Made by a program: the position numbers and the translations under genes | Notes under the pieces: generated by a model | Seen by the model: the letters and a program-made list of their open reading frames with translations, nothing else | The model's database searches: none | What the model was told of the DNA's origin: nothing | Part shown: piece by piece, positions 35,318-43,646 of the stretch | Layout: each line of letters opens with the position of its first letter | Position numbering within the stretch: the first letter of the stretch is position 1 | Origin: Kordia sp. SMS9 | Lineage (GTDB): Bacteria; Bacteroidota; Bacteroidia; Flavobacteriales; Flavobacteriaceae | Reading direction: 5' to 3' | Length of the DNA stretch: 64,000 nt | Assembly: GCF_003352465.1 (NCBI RefSeq) | Contig: NZ_CP031153.1 | Coordinates: 4,488,001-4,552,000 of the forward strand

Positions 35318-35848
35318 AAAACAGACTCCACAAAGAAATTGTAAAGTCTGTTATATGTTAAGAATGCGGTTTGAAAAAAATTATCAAATCAACACATTTT
35401 CAAATCTTCAAATTATATAAGACGTCACTTCGAGTGATTTTCTGTCATTGAGCTTGTCGAAATAAAGAAAATTGTATCGAGAAGTACTTCGAAAACAGAT
35501 TGCTTCAAAGCAGTTCTCGATACAACGAATCACAGATTCGCCACTCGAACAGACGATTGGTATTTCAAAGTGATCTCGACTGCGCTCGATCAGACAAATA
35601 TATTTTTAAATCATCAAATCAACACATTTTCAAATCTTCAAATTATATAAGACGTCGCTTCGAGTAGTTTCTCAGAATGAAATAAAGAAAATTGTATCGA
35701 GAAGTACTTAGAAAACAGATTGCTTCACTGCGTTCGCAAAGACGTATCAAATAAAAACAGACTCCACAAAATTGTAAAGTCTGTTATATATTAAGAATGT
35801 GGTTTGAAAAAAATTATCAAATCAACACATTTTCAAATCTTCAAATTA
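35316..35848. repeat. mosaic of direct repeats between CIA30 and bcp
   Basis: A block with an ACAGACT...AGTCTGT hairpin, then ggtttgaaaaaaattatcaaatc and tcttcaaatta, occurs at 35316-35414 and again at 35751-35848 in the same orientation. A partial third copy of its second half (atcaaatcaacacatttt onward) with the extension tataagacgtcrcttcgagt is at 35611-35670. TTGTATCGAGAAGTACTT occurs at 35472 and 35692, the first facing TTCTCGATACAA at 35513. The second repeat block ends within the 3' end of bcp. A reverse GTCATTGCGAGG-type copy is at 35713-35745. No gene is seen in these 528 bases. Confidence 0.8.
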
Positions 35849-36307
35849 ACTCACAAGATCCAATATCTGCGCAGCATGATCTTTCGTTTTCACTTTATCA
35901 ATCACATGATCCACGACACCTTCTTCATTGACTAAGAATGTTTTACGGTGAATTCCGTCATAGATTTTTCCCATGAATTTCTTTTCGCCCCAAACACCAA
36001 ACGCTTCAATGACTTCTTTGTTTTCGTCGGCTAATAGCGGAAATGGAAATTCGTATTTATTCTTAAAATTGGTTTGTCTTTTCTCAGAATCGGCACTTAC
36101 GCCTAACAATTCAAAACCTTTGCTTTGCAATTCGGCATAATTATCTCTTAAATTACACGCTTCTGCCGTACAACCTGGCGTGCTTGCTTTTGGATAAAAG
36201 AAAACTACTAATTTTTTTCCTGCATAATCGGTCAAGGAAACAGCATTTCCATCTTGATCGTTTACGGTAAAATTAGGTACTTTGTCTCCACTTTTTAATG
36301 TATTCAT
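35846..36307 (-). CDS. bcp: thioredoxin-dependent thiol peroxidase (Bcp/PrxQ)
   Basis: This 153-residue peroxiredoxin is of the usual length and is cytoplasmic. The active site STPGCTAEACNLRDNY carries the peroxidatic Cys (TPGCT) and a resolving Cys five residues later, the atypical two-Cys PrxQ arrangement. KLVVFFYPKA precedes it. It reduces hydroperoxides using thioredoxin. It diverges from nth, with 47 bases between the starts. Confidence 0.95.
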   Translation of the reverse strand: MNTLKSGDKVPNFTVNDQDGNAVSLTDYAGKKLVVFFYPKASTPGCTAEACNLRDNYAELQSKGFELLGVSADSEKRQTNFKNKYEFPFPLLADENKEVIEAFGVWGEKKFMGKIYDGIHRKTFLVNEEGVVDHVIDKVKTKDHAAQILDLVS

Positions 36308-36354
36308 AGCGTATCTTTTAATATTGTTTTATTTTTGTTCAAAAATACTGAAAA

Positions 36355-37026
36355 ATGACTAAACAAGAAAAGGTTCAGTTTGTAATTGATACTTTAGAAG
36401 CATATTATCCAGAAATTCCTGTGCCACTCGATCACACAGATCCGTATACTTTATTGATTGCCGTGTTGATGTCTGCACAAAGTACCGATGTTCGCGTGAA
36501 TCAAATTACGCCATTATTGTTTGAGCGCGCTGACAATCCGTATGATATGATCAAACTTTCAGTAGACGAAATTCGAGAAATTATCAAACCAGTAGGCTTA
36601 TCTCCTATGAAAGCAAAAGGAATTTACGGTTTGTCACATATTTTGATTGATAAACACGATGGAAACGTTCCTAAAACATTGGAAGAACTGGAAGAATTGC
36701 CTGCGGTTGGACATAAAACGGCAAGTGTTGTCATCAGTCAAGCTTTTGGTATTCCAGCATTTCCGGTAGATACACACATTCACAGACTCATGTATCGTTG
36801 GAATTTGACCAATGGAAAAAATGTGGTTCAAACAGAAAGAGATGCCAAACGTTTGTTTCCAAGAGAAAAGTGGAACGATTTGCATTTACAAATTATATGG
36901 TACGGAAGGGAATATTCGCCAGCGCGCGGTTGGGATTTGGACAAAGATATTATTACCAAAACGATTGGTAGAAAATCTGTTATTAACGAATATATAAAGC
37001 TAAAAACAAAAAAGACTCGCAGCTAA
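36355..37026 (+). CDS. nth: endonuclease III-type DNA glycosylase without the Fe-S cluster cysteines
   Basis: This is a 223-residue HhH-GPD protein. The helix-hairpin-helix LEELPAVGHKTASVV carries the catalytic Lys (GHKTA), and the catalytic Asp lies in FPVDTHIHRLMYRW. The protein should excise oxidised pyrimidines and cleave the abasic site. E. coli Nth ends with a C-x6-C-x2-C-x5-C cluster; here the corresponding C-terminal part (LHLQIIWYGREYSPARGWDLD onward) has no cysteine at all, so the [4Fe-4S] cluster must be absent. The coding end overlaps the terminator hairpin. Confidence 0.93.
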   Translation: MTKQEKVQFVIDTLEAYYPEIPVPLDHTDPYTLLIAVLMSAQSTDVRVNQITPLLFERADNPYDMIKLSVDEIREIIKPVGLSPMKAKGIYGLSHILIDKHDGNVPKTLEELEELPAVGHKTASVVISQAFGIPAFPVDTHIHRLMYRWNLTNGKNVVQTERDAKRLFPREKWNDLHLQIIWYGREYSPARGWDLDKDIITKTIGRKSVINEYIKLKTKKTRS

Positions 37027-37038
37027 CGAGTCTTTTTT
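37007..37038. terminator. bidirectional terminator overlapping the nth stop codon
   Basis: AAAAGACTCG pairs with CGAGTCTTTT around the loop CAGCTAA, which contains the nth TAA stop. T and A tracts flank both sides, so it can also end the minus-strand sigma factor transcript. Confidence 0.9.
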
Positions 37039-37045
37039 CCAAAGT

Positions 37046-37189
37046 TTAGTTGAGAAGCGTTTCAAACTTCATCCTTTTGTAATTAATAACACTTAAAGCT
37101 TTCGAATAGTTCAACAAAAAGCTAATCGTTTCCTTCTTTGGAAGCATTTTTTTCATTTCTGGTGAACTGGTAGTGTAATTTTTTGCCAT
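37046..37189 (-). CDS. 47-residue basic protein downstream of the sigma factor gene
   Basis: A short frame, ATG at 37189-37187 and TAA at 37048-37046, encodes MAKNYTTSSPEMKKMLPKKE and then TISFLLNYSKALSVINYKR, ending KFETLLN. It is lysine-rich, with no signal peptide, and probably helical in its second half. It lies 52 bases after the sigma factor gene on the same strand and just before a shared terminator. The clean start, codon use and position suggest a real gene; I believe similar small ORFs occur at this position in other Flavobacteriaceae, but this was not checked. Confidence 0.65.
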   Translation of the reverse strand: MAKNYTTSSPEMKKMLPKKETISFLLNYSKALSVINYKRMKFETLLN

Positions 37190-37241
37190 ACGATGTGGGT
37201 TATATTTAAGACAACAACGTATGATTTTTAATTTTATTGTG

Positions 37242-37823
37242 CTAGTTTGTTAAAACTATGTTATGTTTATCAATAACTTTTCTCAGATTGATCAATGCGT
37301 AGCGCATTCTTCCTAACGCCGTATTAATACTTACACCTGTTTTTTCTGAAATTTCTTTAAAACTGAGATCTTGATACATACGCATCAACAATACTTCTTT
37401 TTGGTCTGCTGGCAATTCATCTACCAAGCGGCGTACATCATTTTCTACCTGAGTTTTAATAATTCTGTTTTCTGCATTTAAGTTGGTATCGCTCAACACG
37501 GAAAAAATATTAAAATCGCCTTTGTTATCATACTTAGGCATTCTATTATTCTTTCTAAAATGATCAATCACTAAATTGTGTGCAATACGCATTACCCAAG
37601 GCAAAAATTTTCCCTCTTCATTGTAGTTTCCTTTTTTCAATGTTTTAATCACTTTGATAAAGGTATCTTGGAAAACATCTTCCGTAATATCTCTATCCAA
37701 CACTTTCGAATATATAAAACTATATATACGTTGTTTGTGACGCTCAATCAACACGCCTAAAGCGCACTCATCGCCATTGATGTAATTAGATACCAATACT
37801 GAATCTTGCAGGATCTGTTCCAT
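37242..37823 (-). CDS. RNA polymerase sigma factor, sigma-70 family (ECF-like)
   Basis: This is a 193-residue protein, typical of ECF sigma factors. Region 2 spans about 20-95 (LIERHKQRIYSFIYSKVLDRD, WVMRIAHNLVIDHFRKNNR for -10 recognition), and region 4 about 125-185 (DLSFKEISEKTGVSINTALGRMRYALINLRK, a helix-turn-helix for -35 recognition). No anti-sigma factor gene with a membrane segment is adjacent; the only neighbour on the strand is the 47-residue basic ORF downstream. Close relatives in Bacteroidetes are common and often constitutive. Confidence 0.93.
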   Translation of the reverse strand: MEQILQDSVLVSNYINGDECALGVLIERHKQRIYSFIYSKVLDRDITEDVFQDTFIKVIKTLKKGNYNEEGKFLPWVMRIAHNLVIDHFRKNNRMPKYDNKGDFNIFSVLSDTNLNAENRIIKTQVENDVRRLVDELPADQKEVLLMRMYQDLSFKEISEKTGVSINTALGRMRYALINLRKVIDKHNIVLTN

Positions 37824-38130
37824 AGCATTACTTTTTTACATTATAATTATCGAGGCTGATAATTTGTCCGAGTTTTTAAAAAAGTATTTTTATGCTATAC
37901 GCAGATTTGTTTGTAGTAATTTGATTAATGATCCTCAAATATAACAACATTCGTTAAAAAAATGCAAATAAAATCCAATATTTTAACATTTTCTATGAAT
38001 TTACTACGCTAAAGTGGTCATTTCAAAGTCACTATTTATAATAAAAACAAACAATTCTAAAATAATCATTCATTGAAAATGATTTTATTTCAACCTTTAA
38101 AAGCAGTATCTTTGCAATTATTTTTTCCCA
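37824..38130. other. divergent control region between the sigma factor gene and uvrA
   Basis: This is 307 AT-rich bases. TATCTTTG at 38107-38114, 17 bases before the uvrA ATG, matches the -7 element; no TTTG is seen at the right distance, so the promoter is only half supported. Nothing else is recognised. Confidence 0.45.
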
Positions 38131-40911
38131 ATGACACAAGATCTCGCTACTGTAAATCCAAAAGAAAATATCATCATTAAAGGTGCTAAACTGCACAACC
38201 TAAAAAATATTGATGTGGTCATTCCGCGCAATAAATTGGTTGTAATTACTGGACTTTCAGGTTCCGGAAAATCAAGTTTGGCTTTTGATACTTTGTATGC
38301 AGAAGGACAACGACGTTATGTAGAAAGTTTGTCTTCGTATGCGCGACAGTTTTTGGGACGTTTGCACAAACCAAAAGTAGATTATATTAAAGGAATTGCG
38401 CCTGCGATTGCCATTGAACAAAAAGTAAATTCTACCAATCCGCGTTCTTCTGTGGGAACAACGACCGAGATTTATGACTATTTAAAGTTGTTGTATGCTC
38501 GTATTGGTGTGACCTACTCGCCTATTTCGGGGAAAGAAGTCAAAAAACATACAGTTACAGATGTCATCAATTATGTGAAAACTTTTGAAGAACGCAGCAA
38601 ATTATTGTTGTTAGCGCCTGTAACGGTTCCAGAAGAGCGCAGTGCGTTTCATACCATAAAAGTATTAGCGCAACAAGGTTATGCAAGAATCAAGAAGAAT
38701 AATGAAATTTTTCGTATTGATGAGATTCATGAAGACTTTACAGAAGATTTCTCATTAGTGATTGATCGTATTGTGGTTGCTCATGATGAAGATTTCTACA
38801 ATCGTTTAGCAGACGCTGTACAAACAGCTTTTTTTGAAGGAAAAGGCGAATGTTATATTGAAACAGTTAGCGATAAAAAAGCCGTTCACTTTAGCAATAA
38901 GTTTGAAATGGACGGGATGAAATTCCTCGAACCAAACGTACATTTGTTCAGCTTTAACAATCCATATGGCGCGTGTCCAAAATGTGAAGGCTATGGCGAT
39001 GTTATCGGAATTGACCAGGATTTAGTCGTACCAAATACAGGACTTTCTGTCTATGAAAATGCTATTTTCCCATGGCGTGGCGAAAGCATGAGTTACTACA
39101 GAAATGAACTGGTAAATAACGCCTATAAATTCGATTTTCCAATTCACAAACCTTGGTTTGAGTTGACACAAGCACAGAAAAAACTCGTTTGGGATGGAAA
39201 TGAATATTTTGAAGGATTACATCAGTTTTTCACCTTTTTAGAAGAAAAAAGTTATAAAATTCAAAATCGTGTGATGCTTTCTCGCTATCGCGGAAAAACC
39301 AAATGTTCCGTATGTGAAGGGAAACGTTTGCGAAAAGAAGCGAATTATGTAAAGATTGGTGGAAAAACAGTCACCGATTTAGTCGTATTACCATTAAAGG
39401 AATTGGCGTTATTTTTTGACGAATTACAACTCAACGAGCACGATCTGCAAATTGCCAAACGTTTATTAAAAGAAATCAAAAATCGGCTACAGTTTTTAAC
39501 GAATGTCGGGTTGGATTATTTGACCTTGAATCGGAAGTCGAATTCACTTTCAGGTGGCGAATCGCAACGCATCAACTTGGCAACCTCGTTAGGAAGTAGT
39601 TTGGTCGGTTCTATGTACATTTTAGATGAACCGAGTATTGGACTGCATCCAAAAGACAGCGAACGCTTGATTCAAGTATTGTTGTCCTTACGTGATTTAG
39701 GAAATACGGTCATTGTCGTAGAACATGACGAAGACATTATGCATGCAGCCGACGAAATCATTGATATTGGTCCTGAAGCGGGAACACATGGTGGACATGT
39801 CGTTGCTTTTGGCGATTACAAAACCATTTTGAAAGCAGATTCATTGACGGCAAAATACCTCAACAAATCTATGGAAATTGAAGTTCCTCAACAACGTAGA
39901 ACTTCCAATCAATTTATAAAAATAATAGGTGCCCGCGAGAACAATCTCAAAAATATCGACGTTACGTTTCCGCTCAATATGCTCACCGTAGTCACAGGTG
40001 TTTCTGGAAGTGGAAAAAGTTCGTTGGTAAAAAAGATTGTCTATCCTTCCATGTTAAAAGAAACTGGCGGATATGGTGAAAAACCTGGTCAATTTACCAA
40101 ATTAGAGGGAAAATATAGCAACGTTAAACATATTGAATTTGTAGATCAGAATCCGATTGGACGTTCTTCGCGATCGAATCCTGTGACGTATATCAAAGCG
40201 TATGACGACATCAGAGCCTTGTATGCAAGTCAGAAATTATCTAAAATTAGAAACTACAAAACCAAGCATTTTTCCTTTAATGTAGATGGTGGACGTTGCG
40301 AAACCTGTAAAGGCGAAGGACAAGTAACGATTGAAATGCAATTTATGGCAGATGTGCATTTGGAATGCGAAACTTGTGGCGGAAAACGTTTTAAGAAAGA
40401 AGTGTTAGAAGTTGCGTATGAAGGTAAGAATATCGACGATATTTTAACCATGACCATTGACGACGCGATGGAATTCTTCACGAAACATGAGCAAACAAAA
40501 ATTTACCGTAAATTGAAACCCTTGCAAGATGTTGGTTTAGGGTATGTCACACTTGGACAAAGCTCTTCTACCCTTTCTGGTGGTGAAGCACAGCGAATTA
40601 AGTTAGCGTCTTTCTTGGTAAAAGGAAATACGAAAGAAAAAGCCTTGTTTATTTTTGATGAACCTACAACTGGACTGCATTTTCACGATATTAAAAAATT
40701 ACTTGCTTCCTTTGATGCGTTGATTGAAAAAGGACATTCCATCATTGTGGTGGAACATAATATTGAATTGATCAAATGTGCAGATTATATCATTGATTTA
40801 GGACCGGAAGGCGGAAAAAATGGTGGAACGCTTGTTGCTTCGGGAACTCCAGAAGAAATCGCGCAGAACAAAAAATCGTTTACAGGCAAGTATTTGAAGG
40901 AGAAATTGTAA
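38131..40911 (+). CDS. uvrA: excinuclease ABC subunit A
   Basis: This is 926 residues, close to the family norm of about 940. UvrA is the damage-recognition ATPase of nucleotide excision repair. The first ABC module has Walker A GLSGSGKSSLAFDT (about 41) and signature LSGGESQRINLAT (about 474); the second has GVSGSGKSSLVKK (about 625) and LSGGEAQRIKLAS (about 816). Zinc-site cysteines are in CPKCEGYG and CSVCEGKRL, and the second finger is RCETCKGEG with ECETCGGKRF. FDEPTTGLHFHDI is the second Walker B region. Nothing is missing. Confidence 0.97.
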   Translation: MTQDLATVNPKENIIIKGAKLHNLKNIDVVIPRNKLVVITGLSGSGKSSLAFDTLYAEGQRRYVESLSSYARQFLGRLHKPKVDYIKGIAPAIAIEQKVNSTNPRSSVGTTTEIYDYLKLLYARIGVTYSPISGKEVKKHTVTDVINYVKTFEERSKLLLLAPVTVPEERSAFHTIKVLAQQGYARIKKNNEIFRIDEIHEDFTEDFSLVIDRIVVAHDEDFYNRLADAVQTAFFEGKGECYIETVSDKKAVHFSNKFEMDGMKFLEPNVHLFSFNNPYGACPKCEGYGDVIGIDQDLVVPNTGLSVYENAIFPWRGESMSYYRNELVNNAYKFDFPIHKPWFELTQAQKKLVWDGNEYFEGLHQFFTFLEEKSYKIQNRVMLSRYRGKTKCSVCEGKRLRKEANYVKIGGKTVTDLVVLPLKELALFFDELQLNEHDLQIAKRLLKEIKNRLQFLTNVGLDYLTLNRKSNSLSGGESQRINLATSLGSSLVGSMYILDEPSIGLHPKDSERLIQVLLSLRDLGNTVIVVEHDEDIMHAADEIIDIGPEAGTHGGHVVAFGDYKTILKADSLTAKYLNKSMEIEVPQQRRTSNQFIKIIGARENNLKNIDVTFPLNMLTVVTGVSGSGKSSLVKKIVYPSMLKETGGYGEKPGQFTKLEGKYSNVKHIEFVDQNPIGRSSRSNPVTYIKAYDDIRALYASQKLSKIRNYKTKHFSFNVDGGRCETCKGEGQVTIEMQFMADVHLECETCGGKRFKKEVLEVAYEGKNIDDILTMTIDDAMEFFTKHEQTKIYRKLKPLQDVGLGYVTLGQSSSTLSGGEAQRIKLASFLVKGNTKEKALFIFDEPTTGLHFHDIKKLLASFDALIEKGHSIIVVEHNIELIKCADYIIDLGPEGGKNGGTLVASGTPEEIAQNKKSFTGKYLKEKL

Positions 40912-40981
40912 TGTTTATAAATAAATTTTTAAATCAAATTGAATCAAGTGCTGTTTGACTGAATTTAGTTTTTTGATCAAC

Positions 40982-42094
40982 TCAATACAAGAAAAACGAC
41001 ACAACCCACAACAGCACAAAGGTAAACGGCACAATAAAAATTAAATAGATAAGCGATAAAAAAACCGTTTTGAAAAATGTTTTTATATATCCTTGTTCGT
41101 AAAAATGTTTCAAACTGAGCATCAAGTAAATTAACATGGAAAGAATTAAAGTCACATCAATCCAATCGGGAATATCTACAATATAATTTGATAATATGAT
41201 AATACTTGACGCCAAAAAGATAAAGGCAAAATAGTAAAAACTAAACACCATGTGATGCGCAAAACGTCCTCGTTTTCGGTAGAATAGTTTCAATAATAAA
41301 GCAAAAATTGGAATCAAGAAAAACATAGAAATCGGAATCGTATCCATAAACGCTTTGACAATCCCATCACCTCTTTTTTCTTTAAATCTAATAATTTGTC
41401 TCGCCATGAATTTTGAAAACCAACCATGTGTATCCTTATCATAACCTACAGCTTTTAATTTTTCACTCATCGGTGCTCCCACTTTGTAGAGCGAGTCAAG
41501 TTTTGACGTATCAAAATTAAAACCAAAAAAACTACCTTGAATTCCATCACTTTTTTTCTTTTTGGATACTTTCTTTTTTTGTGAGCTAGAATCTGTAGTT
41601 GTAGAATCTGTTTCAGACTGGGTTTCTGCTTGTAGCATCTTCTTCATTTTGTCGATTACTACGGAATCTTTATCAGTTACTTCCACTAAATCTTTTACAG
41701 AATCTGAAAATTTTACGACCTCTTTTATAATTTCTTCCTCTTTATTTAAGGTATTACGAATGTTTTTTTCAATCGCTTGCTGCGCATCACGCGTAGAAAT
41801 AGAAAAAATAAAGAAAAACACAATCGAAGTAAATAAATAAAATTGTGCTGGATGCAAATACATTAAACGCTTGCCTGATACAAACTTTTTTGCCAAATAC
41901 CCTGGTCGCGATAGTAATGGAATAAAACTTTTAAAAAAACGCGCGTCCACCGAAAAATAATTCATCACCGTATTGTGAAACAACACACGCATACTAAGTT
42001 TATCATCCACTTTTTGACCACAATTTGGACAATAGTTATGATATTGTGTGAGTTGATATCCACAATTTGAACACTGTTTCTTTTCGGTTGACAT
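40982..42094 (-). CDS. DUF3667 membrane protein with zinc ribbon
   Basis: This is a 370-residue protein. An N-terminal zinc ribbon (CSNCGYQ, then CPNCGQK, residues 8-27) is followed by the DUF3667 signature (RVLFHNTVMNYFSVDARFF, SRPGYLAKKFVSGKR, HPAQFYLFTSIVFFFIF). A long cytoplasmic, Ser/Lys-rich linker (about 105-215, QSETDSTTTDSSSQKKK) comes next, then four to five membrane helices to the C-terminus. The function of the family is unknown. It faces uvrA (convergent, 70 bases between stops), and the 438-base gap on its other side holds no gene. Confidence 0.9.
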   Translation of the reverse strand: MSTEKKQCSNCGYQLTQYHNYCPNCGQKVDDKLSMRVLFHNTVMNYFSVDARFFKSFIPLLSRPGYLAKKFVSGKRLMYLHPAQFYLFTSIVFFFIFSISTRDAQQAIEKNIRNTLNKEEEIIKEVVKFSDSVKDLVEVTDKDSVVIDKMKKMLQAETQSETDSTTTDSSSQKKKVSKKKKSDGIQGSFFGFNFDTSKLDSLYKVGAPMSEKLKAVGYDKDTHGWFSKFMARQIIRFKEKRGDGIVKAFMDTIPISMFFLIPIFALLLKLFYRKRGRFAHHMVFSFYYFAFIFLASSIIILSNYIVDIPDWIDVTLILSMLIYLMLSLKHFYEQGYIKTFFKTVFLSLIYLIFIVPFTFVLLWVVSFFLY

Positions 42095-42450
42095 ATATTG
42101 GTTGACTATATTCGGTGTTACAAATATGCTAAAATCTATTTACAATTCTCTAAAATGGCATCTATAGATTCATAATAATCTAGCAAAAGCTTTTGTTTCA
42201 ACAATAATATTCTCTAATCGTTCCTAAAGTATTTTGTAGTTTTTTTGAATGTGTAAAATAGGTTTTGCAAAATGCTTCTCGCTAAGTTGATGTGATGTAT
42301 TGATTGCTTCTTTTCATTACATAAAAACTCTTACAACAAACATACGCATCGGTCAAAAAACTGTTATACTTTTTTTCTCTTTGTGAATTTACTCAAAAAA
42401 AAGCAACTTCAAAACACACATAAACAACTGACTGTTAATTTATTACATTT

Positions 42451-42465
42451 TTGGCACGAAATTGG
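42451..42465 (+). promoter_or_regulatory. sigma-54-like element upstream of the first Arg-rich gene
   Basis: TTGGCACGAAATTGG resembles the sigma-54 consensus TGGCACG-N4-TTGC but with a spacer one base too short. The same element, with correct spacing, precedes the paralogue at 43599. Both are preceded by TGTTAATTT. The rest of the 42095-42532 gap is AT-rich with no feature recognised. Confidence 0.35.
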
Positions 42466-42532
42466 TTTTACTAAAGTCAAATAGCGCACGCCGAAAAGCT
42501 AAAGAGTAGGCATAACCCTAAAAGTACACAAT

Positions 42533-43201
42533 ATGAAAAACTTTTATCTTTTATTCGTAGGATTGTTACTAAGTGTAACAACTACACAAGCAAATGTTAT
42601 GAGCGACCAAACACACGGAAGCGAAAACGGGTTAACCAATCGCTATCGTTATGCACAACCAATTCAGTTTGTAGCGCGAGGTGTTGAATTTTTTGTTTTC
42701 CTAAATGGAGAATTCGATTTTAATACACATCCTGTCAACTACAGAAGAGGCAGAAGAAGTGGAATCAACGCTACTCATGGCGCACCAAGAGTACGAACAC
42801 GTGGAAACCATTTTAACACTAGAAACATTGGTGTTAGAGTTGAACATGATTTCAACGGAAGAGTTCGAAGAATTGGAAACTTATTCATCAATTATGACCG
42901 TTTTGGGAGAGTAAAAAGAATTGGTTCTATTTACATGCGTTACCATAATAGACATGGAAAACTGAGACAAATTGGTGGTTTACGATTAAAGTACAACCGT
43001 AGAGGAAGATTGATCAGACAGTTTGGAACGGTAACCCCAATCGTAGGCTATGGAAATGGACAAGGACAAGGACATGGACATGGAAATGCTCCTATAGATG
43101 ACGATTTCCAAAATGGACATGATTTTCCAGCAGATGATGAAGATTTATATTATTACAGAAATAATAAAGGAAAGCAAACTAAAATTAAGAAAGGAAGTTA
43201 A
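42533..43201 (+). CDS. exported Arg/Gly-rich repeat protein, paralogue 1
   Basis: This 222-residue protein has a signal peptide (LLSVTTTQA). A shared domain (about 40-65, PIQFVARGVEFFVFLNGEFDFN) is followed by short repeats of the form GRVRRIGNLFINYDRFGRVKRIGSIYMRYHNRHGKLRQIGGLRL, an about 18-residue strand-turn pattern with many Arg, and then Gly/His-rich GNGQGQGHGHGN. It is a paralogue of the next gene, which has the same G-x-x-x-x-I-G-N-x-x-x-x-Y pattern. The function is unknown; a surface or matrix protein is an inference. A terminator follows. Confidence 0.75.
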   Translation: MKNFYLLFVGLLLSVTTTQANVMSDQTHGSENGLTNRYRYAQPIQFVARGVEFFVFLNGEFDFNTHPVNYRRGRRSGINATHGAPRVRTRGNHFNTRNIGVRVEHDFNGRVRRIGNLFINYDRFGRVKRIGSIYMRYHNRHGKLRQIGGLRLKYNRRGRLIRQFGTVTPIVGYGNGQGQGHGHGNAPIDDDFQNGHDFPADDEDLYYYRNNKGKQTKIKKGS

Positions 43202-43212
43202 TATATCTATAT

Positions 43213-43245
43213 ACAAATCCCGCTTTACGCGGGATTTGTTGTTTT
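43213..43245 (+). terminator. rho-independent terminator
   Basis: ACAAATCCCGC pairs perfectly with GCGGGATTTGT (loop TTTAC), followed by TGTTTTT. It lies 12 bases after the stop codon of the first Arg-rich gene. Confidence 0.9.
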
Positions 43246-43302
43246 TACGCTTTTTTGAAATTATATCAAGCTTAGAAAACACTCTGTATCATTTAAAAAA
43301 AT

Positions 43303-43340
43303 AAAACCTCGTGAACTTAACACAGTTCACGAGGTTATTT
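43303..43340. terminator. second strong hairpin, terminator-like
   Basis: AACCTCGTGAACT (43305-43317) pairs perfectly with AGTTCACGAGGTT (43324-43336) with a 6-base loop. It has an A/T tract on the left (minus-strand T run TTTTATTTTTT) and TTATTTT on the right. It stands 100 bases after the first terminator, with no minus-strand gene to serve. The remaining gap to 43598 has no gene. Confidence 0.6.
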
Positions 43341-43598
43341 TGTATAGTATAAAGAAAACGCTCCAATTATTTCTTTGCTATGCTCATATCTTTTAAAACA
43401 TAAAGAGCCAACTAAACTACAAAATTTATAATATCAAACGATTATAACTAAATTCTTCATGCAATTTTTTTTACGATCATAGCGCTACTATAACGATGCT
43501 AAAATTAGGTATTTGCCATCACTTCTAAGTATGGCAAAACCATACTTTACTTGCGTTAATAAACTCGTTTGTAACTCCAATATGTTAATTTCCAGTTT

Positions 43599-43614
43599 TT
43601 GGCACGCTGTTTGG
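43599..43614 (+). promoter_or_regulatory. sigma-54-like element upstream of the second Arg-rich gene
   Basis: TTGGCACGCTGTTTGG fits TGGCACG-N4-TTGC with a single change (TTGG for TTGC), about 33 bases before the ATG. Its position and flanks match the element at 42451. Confidence 0.45.
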
Positions 43615-43646
43615 TTATACTTATATGAATACTAAAATCGCACGTT

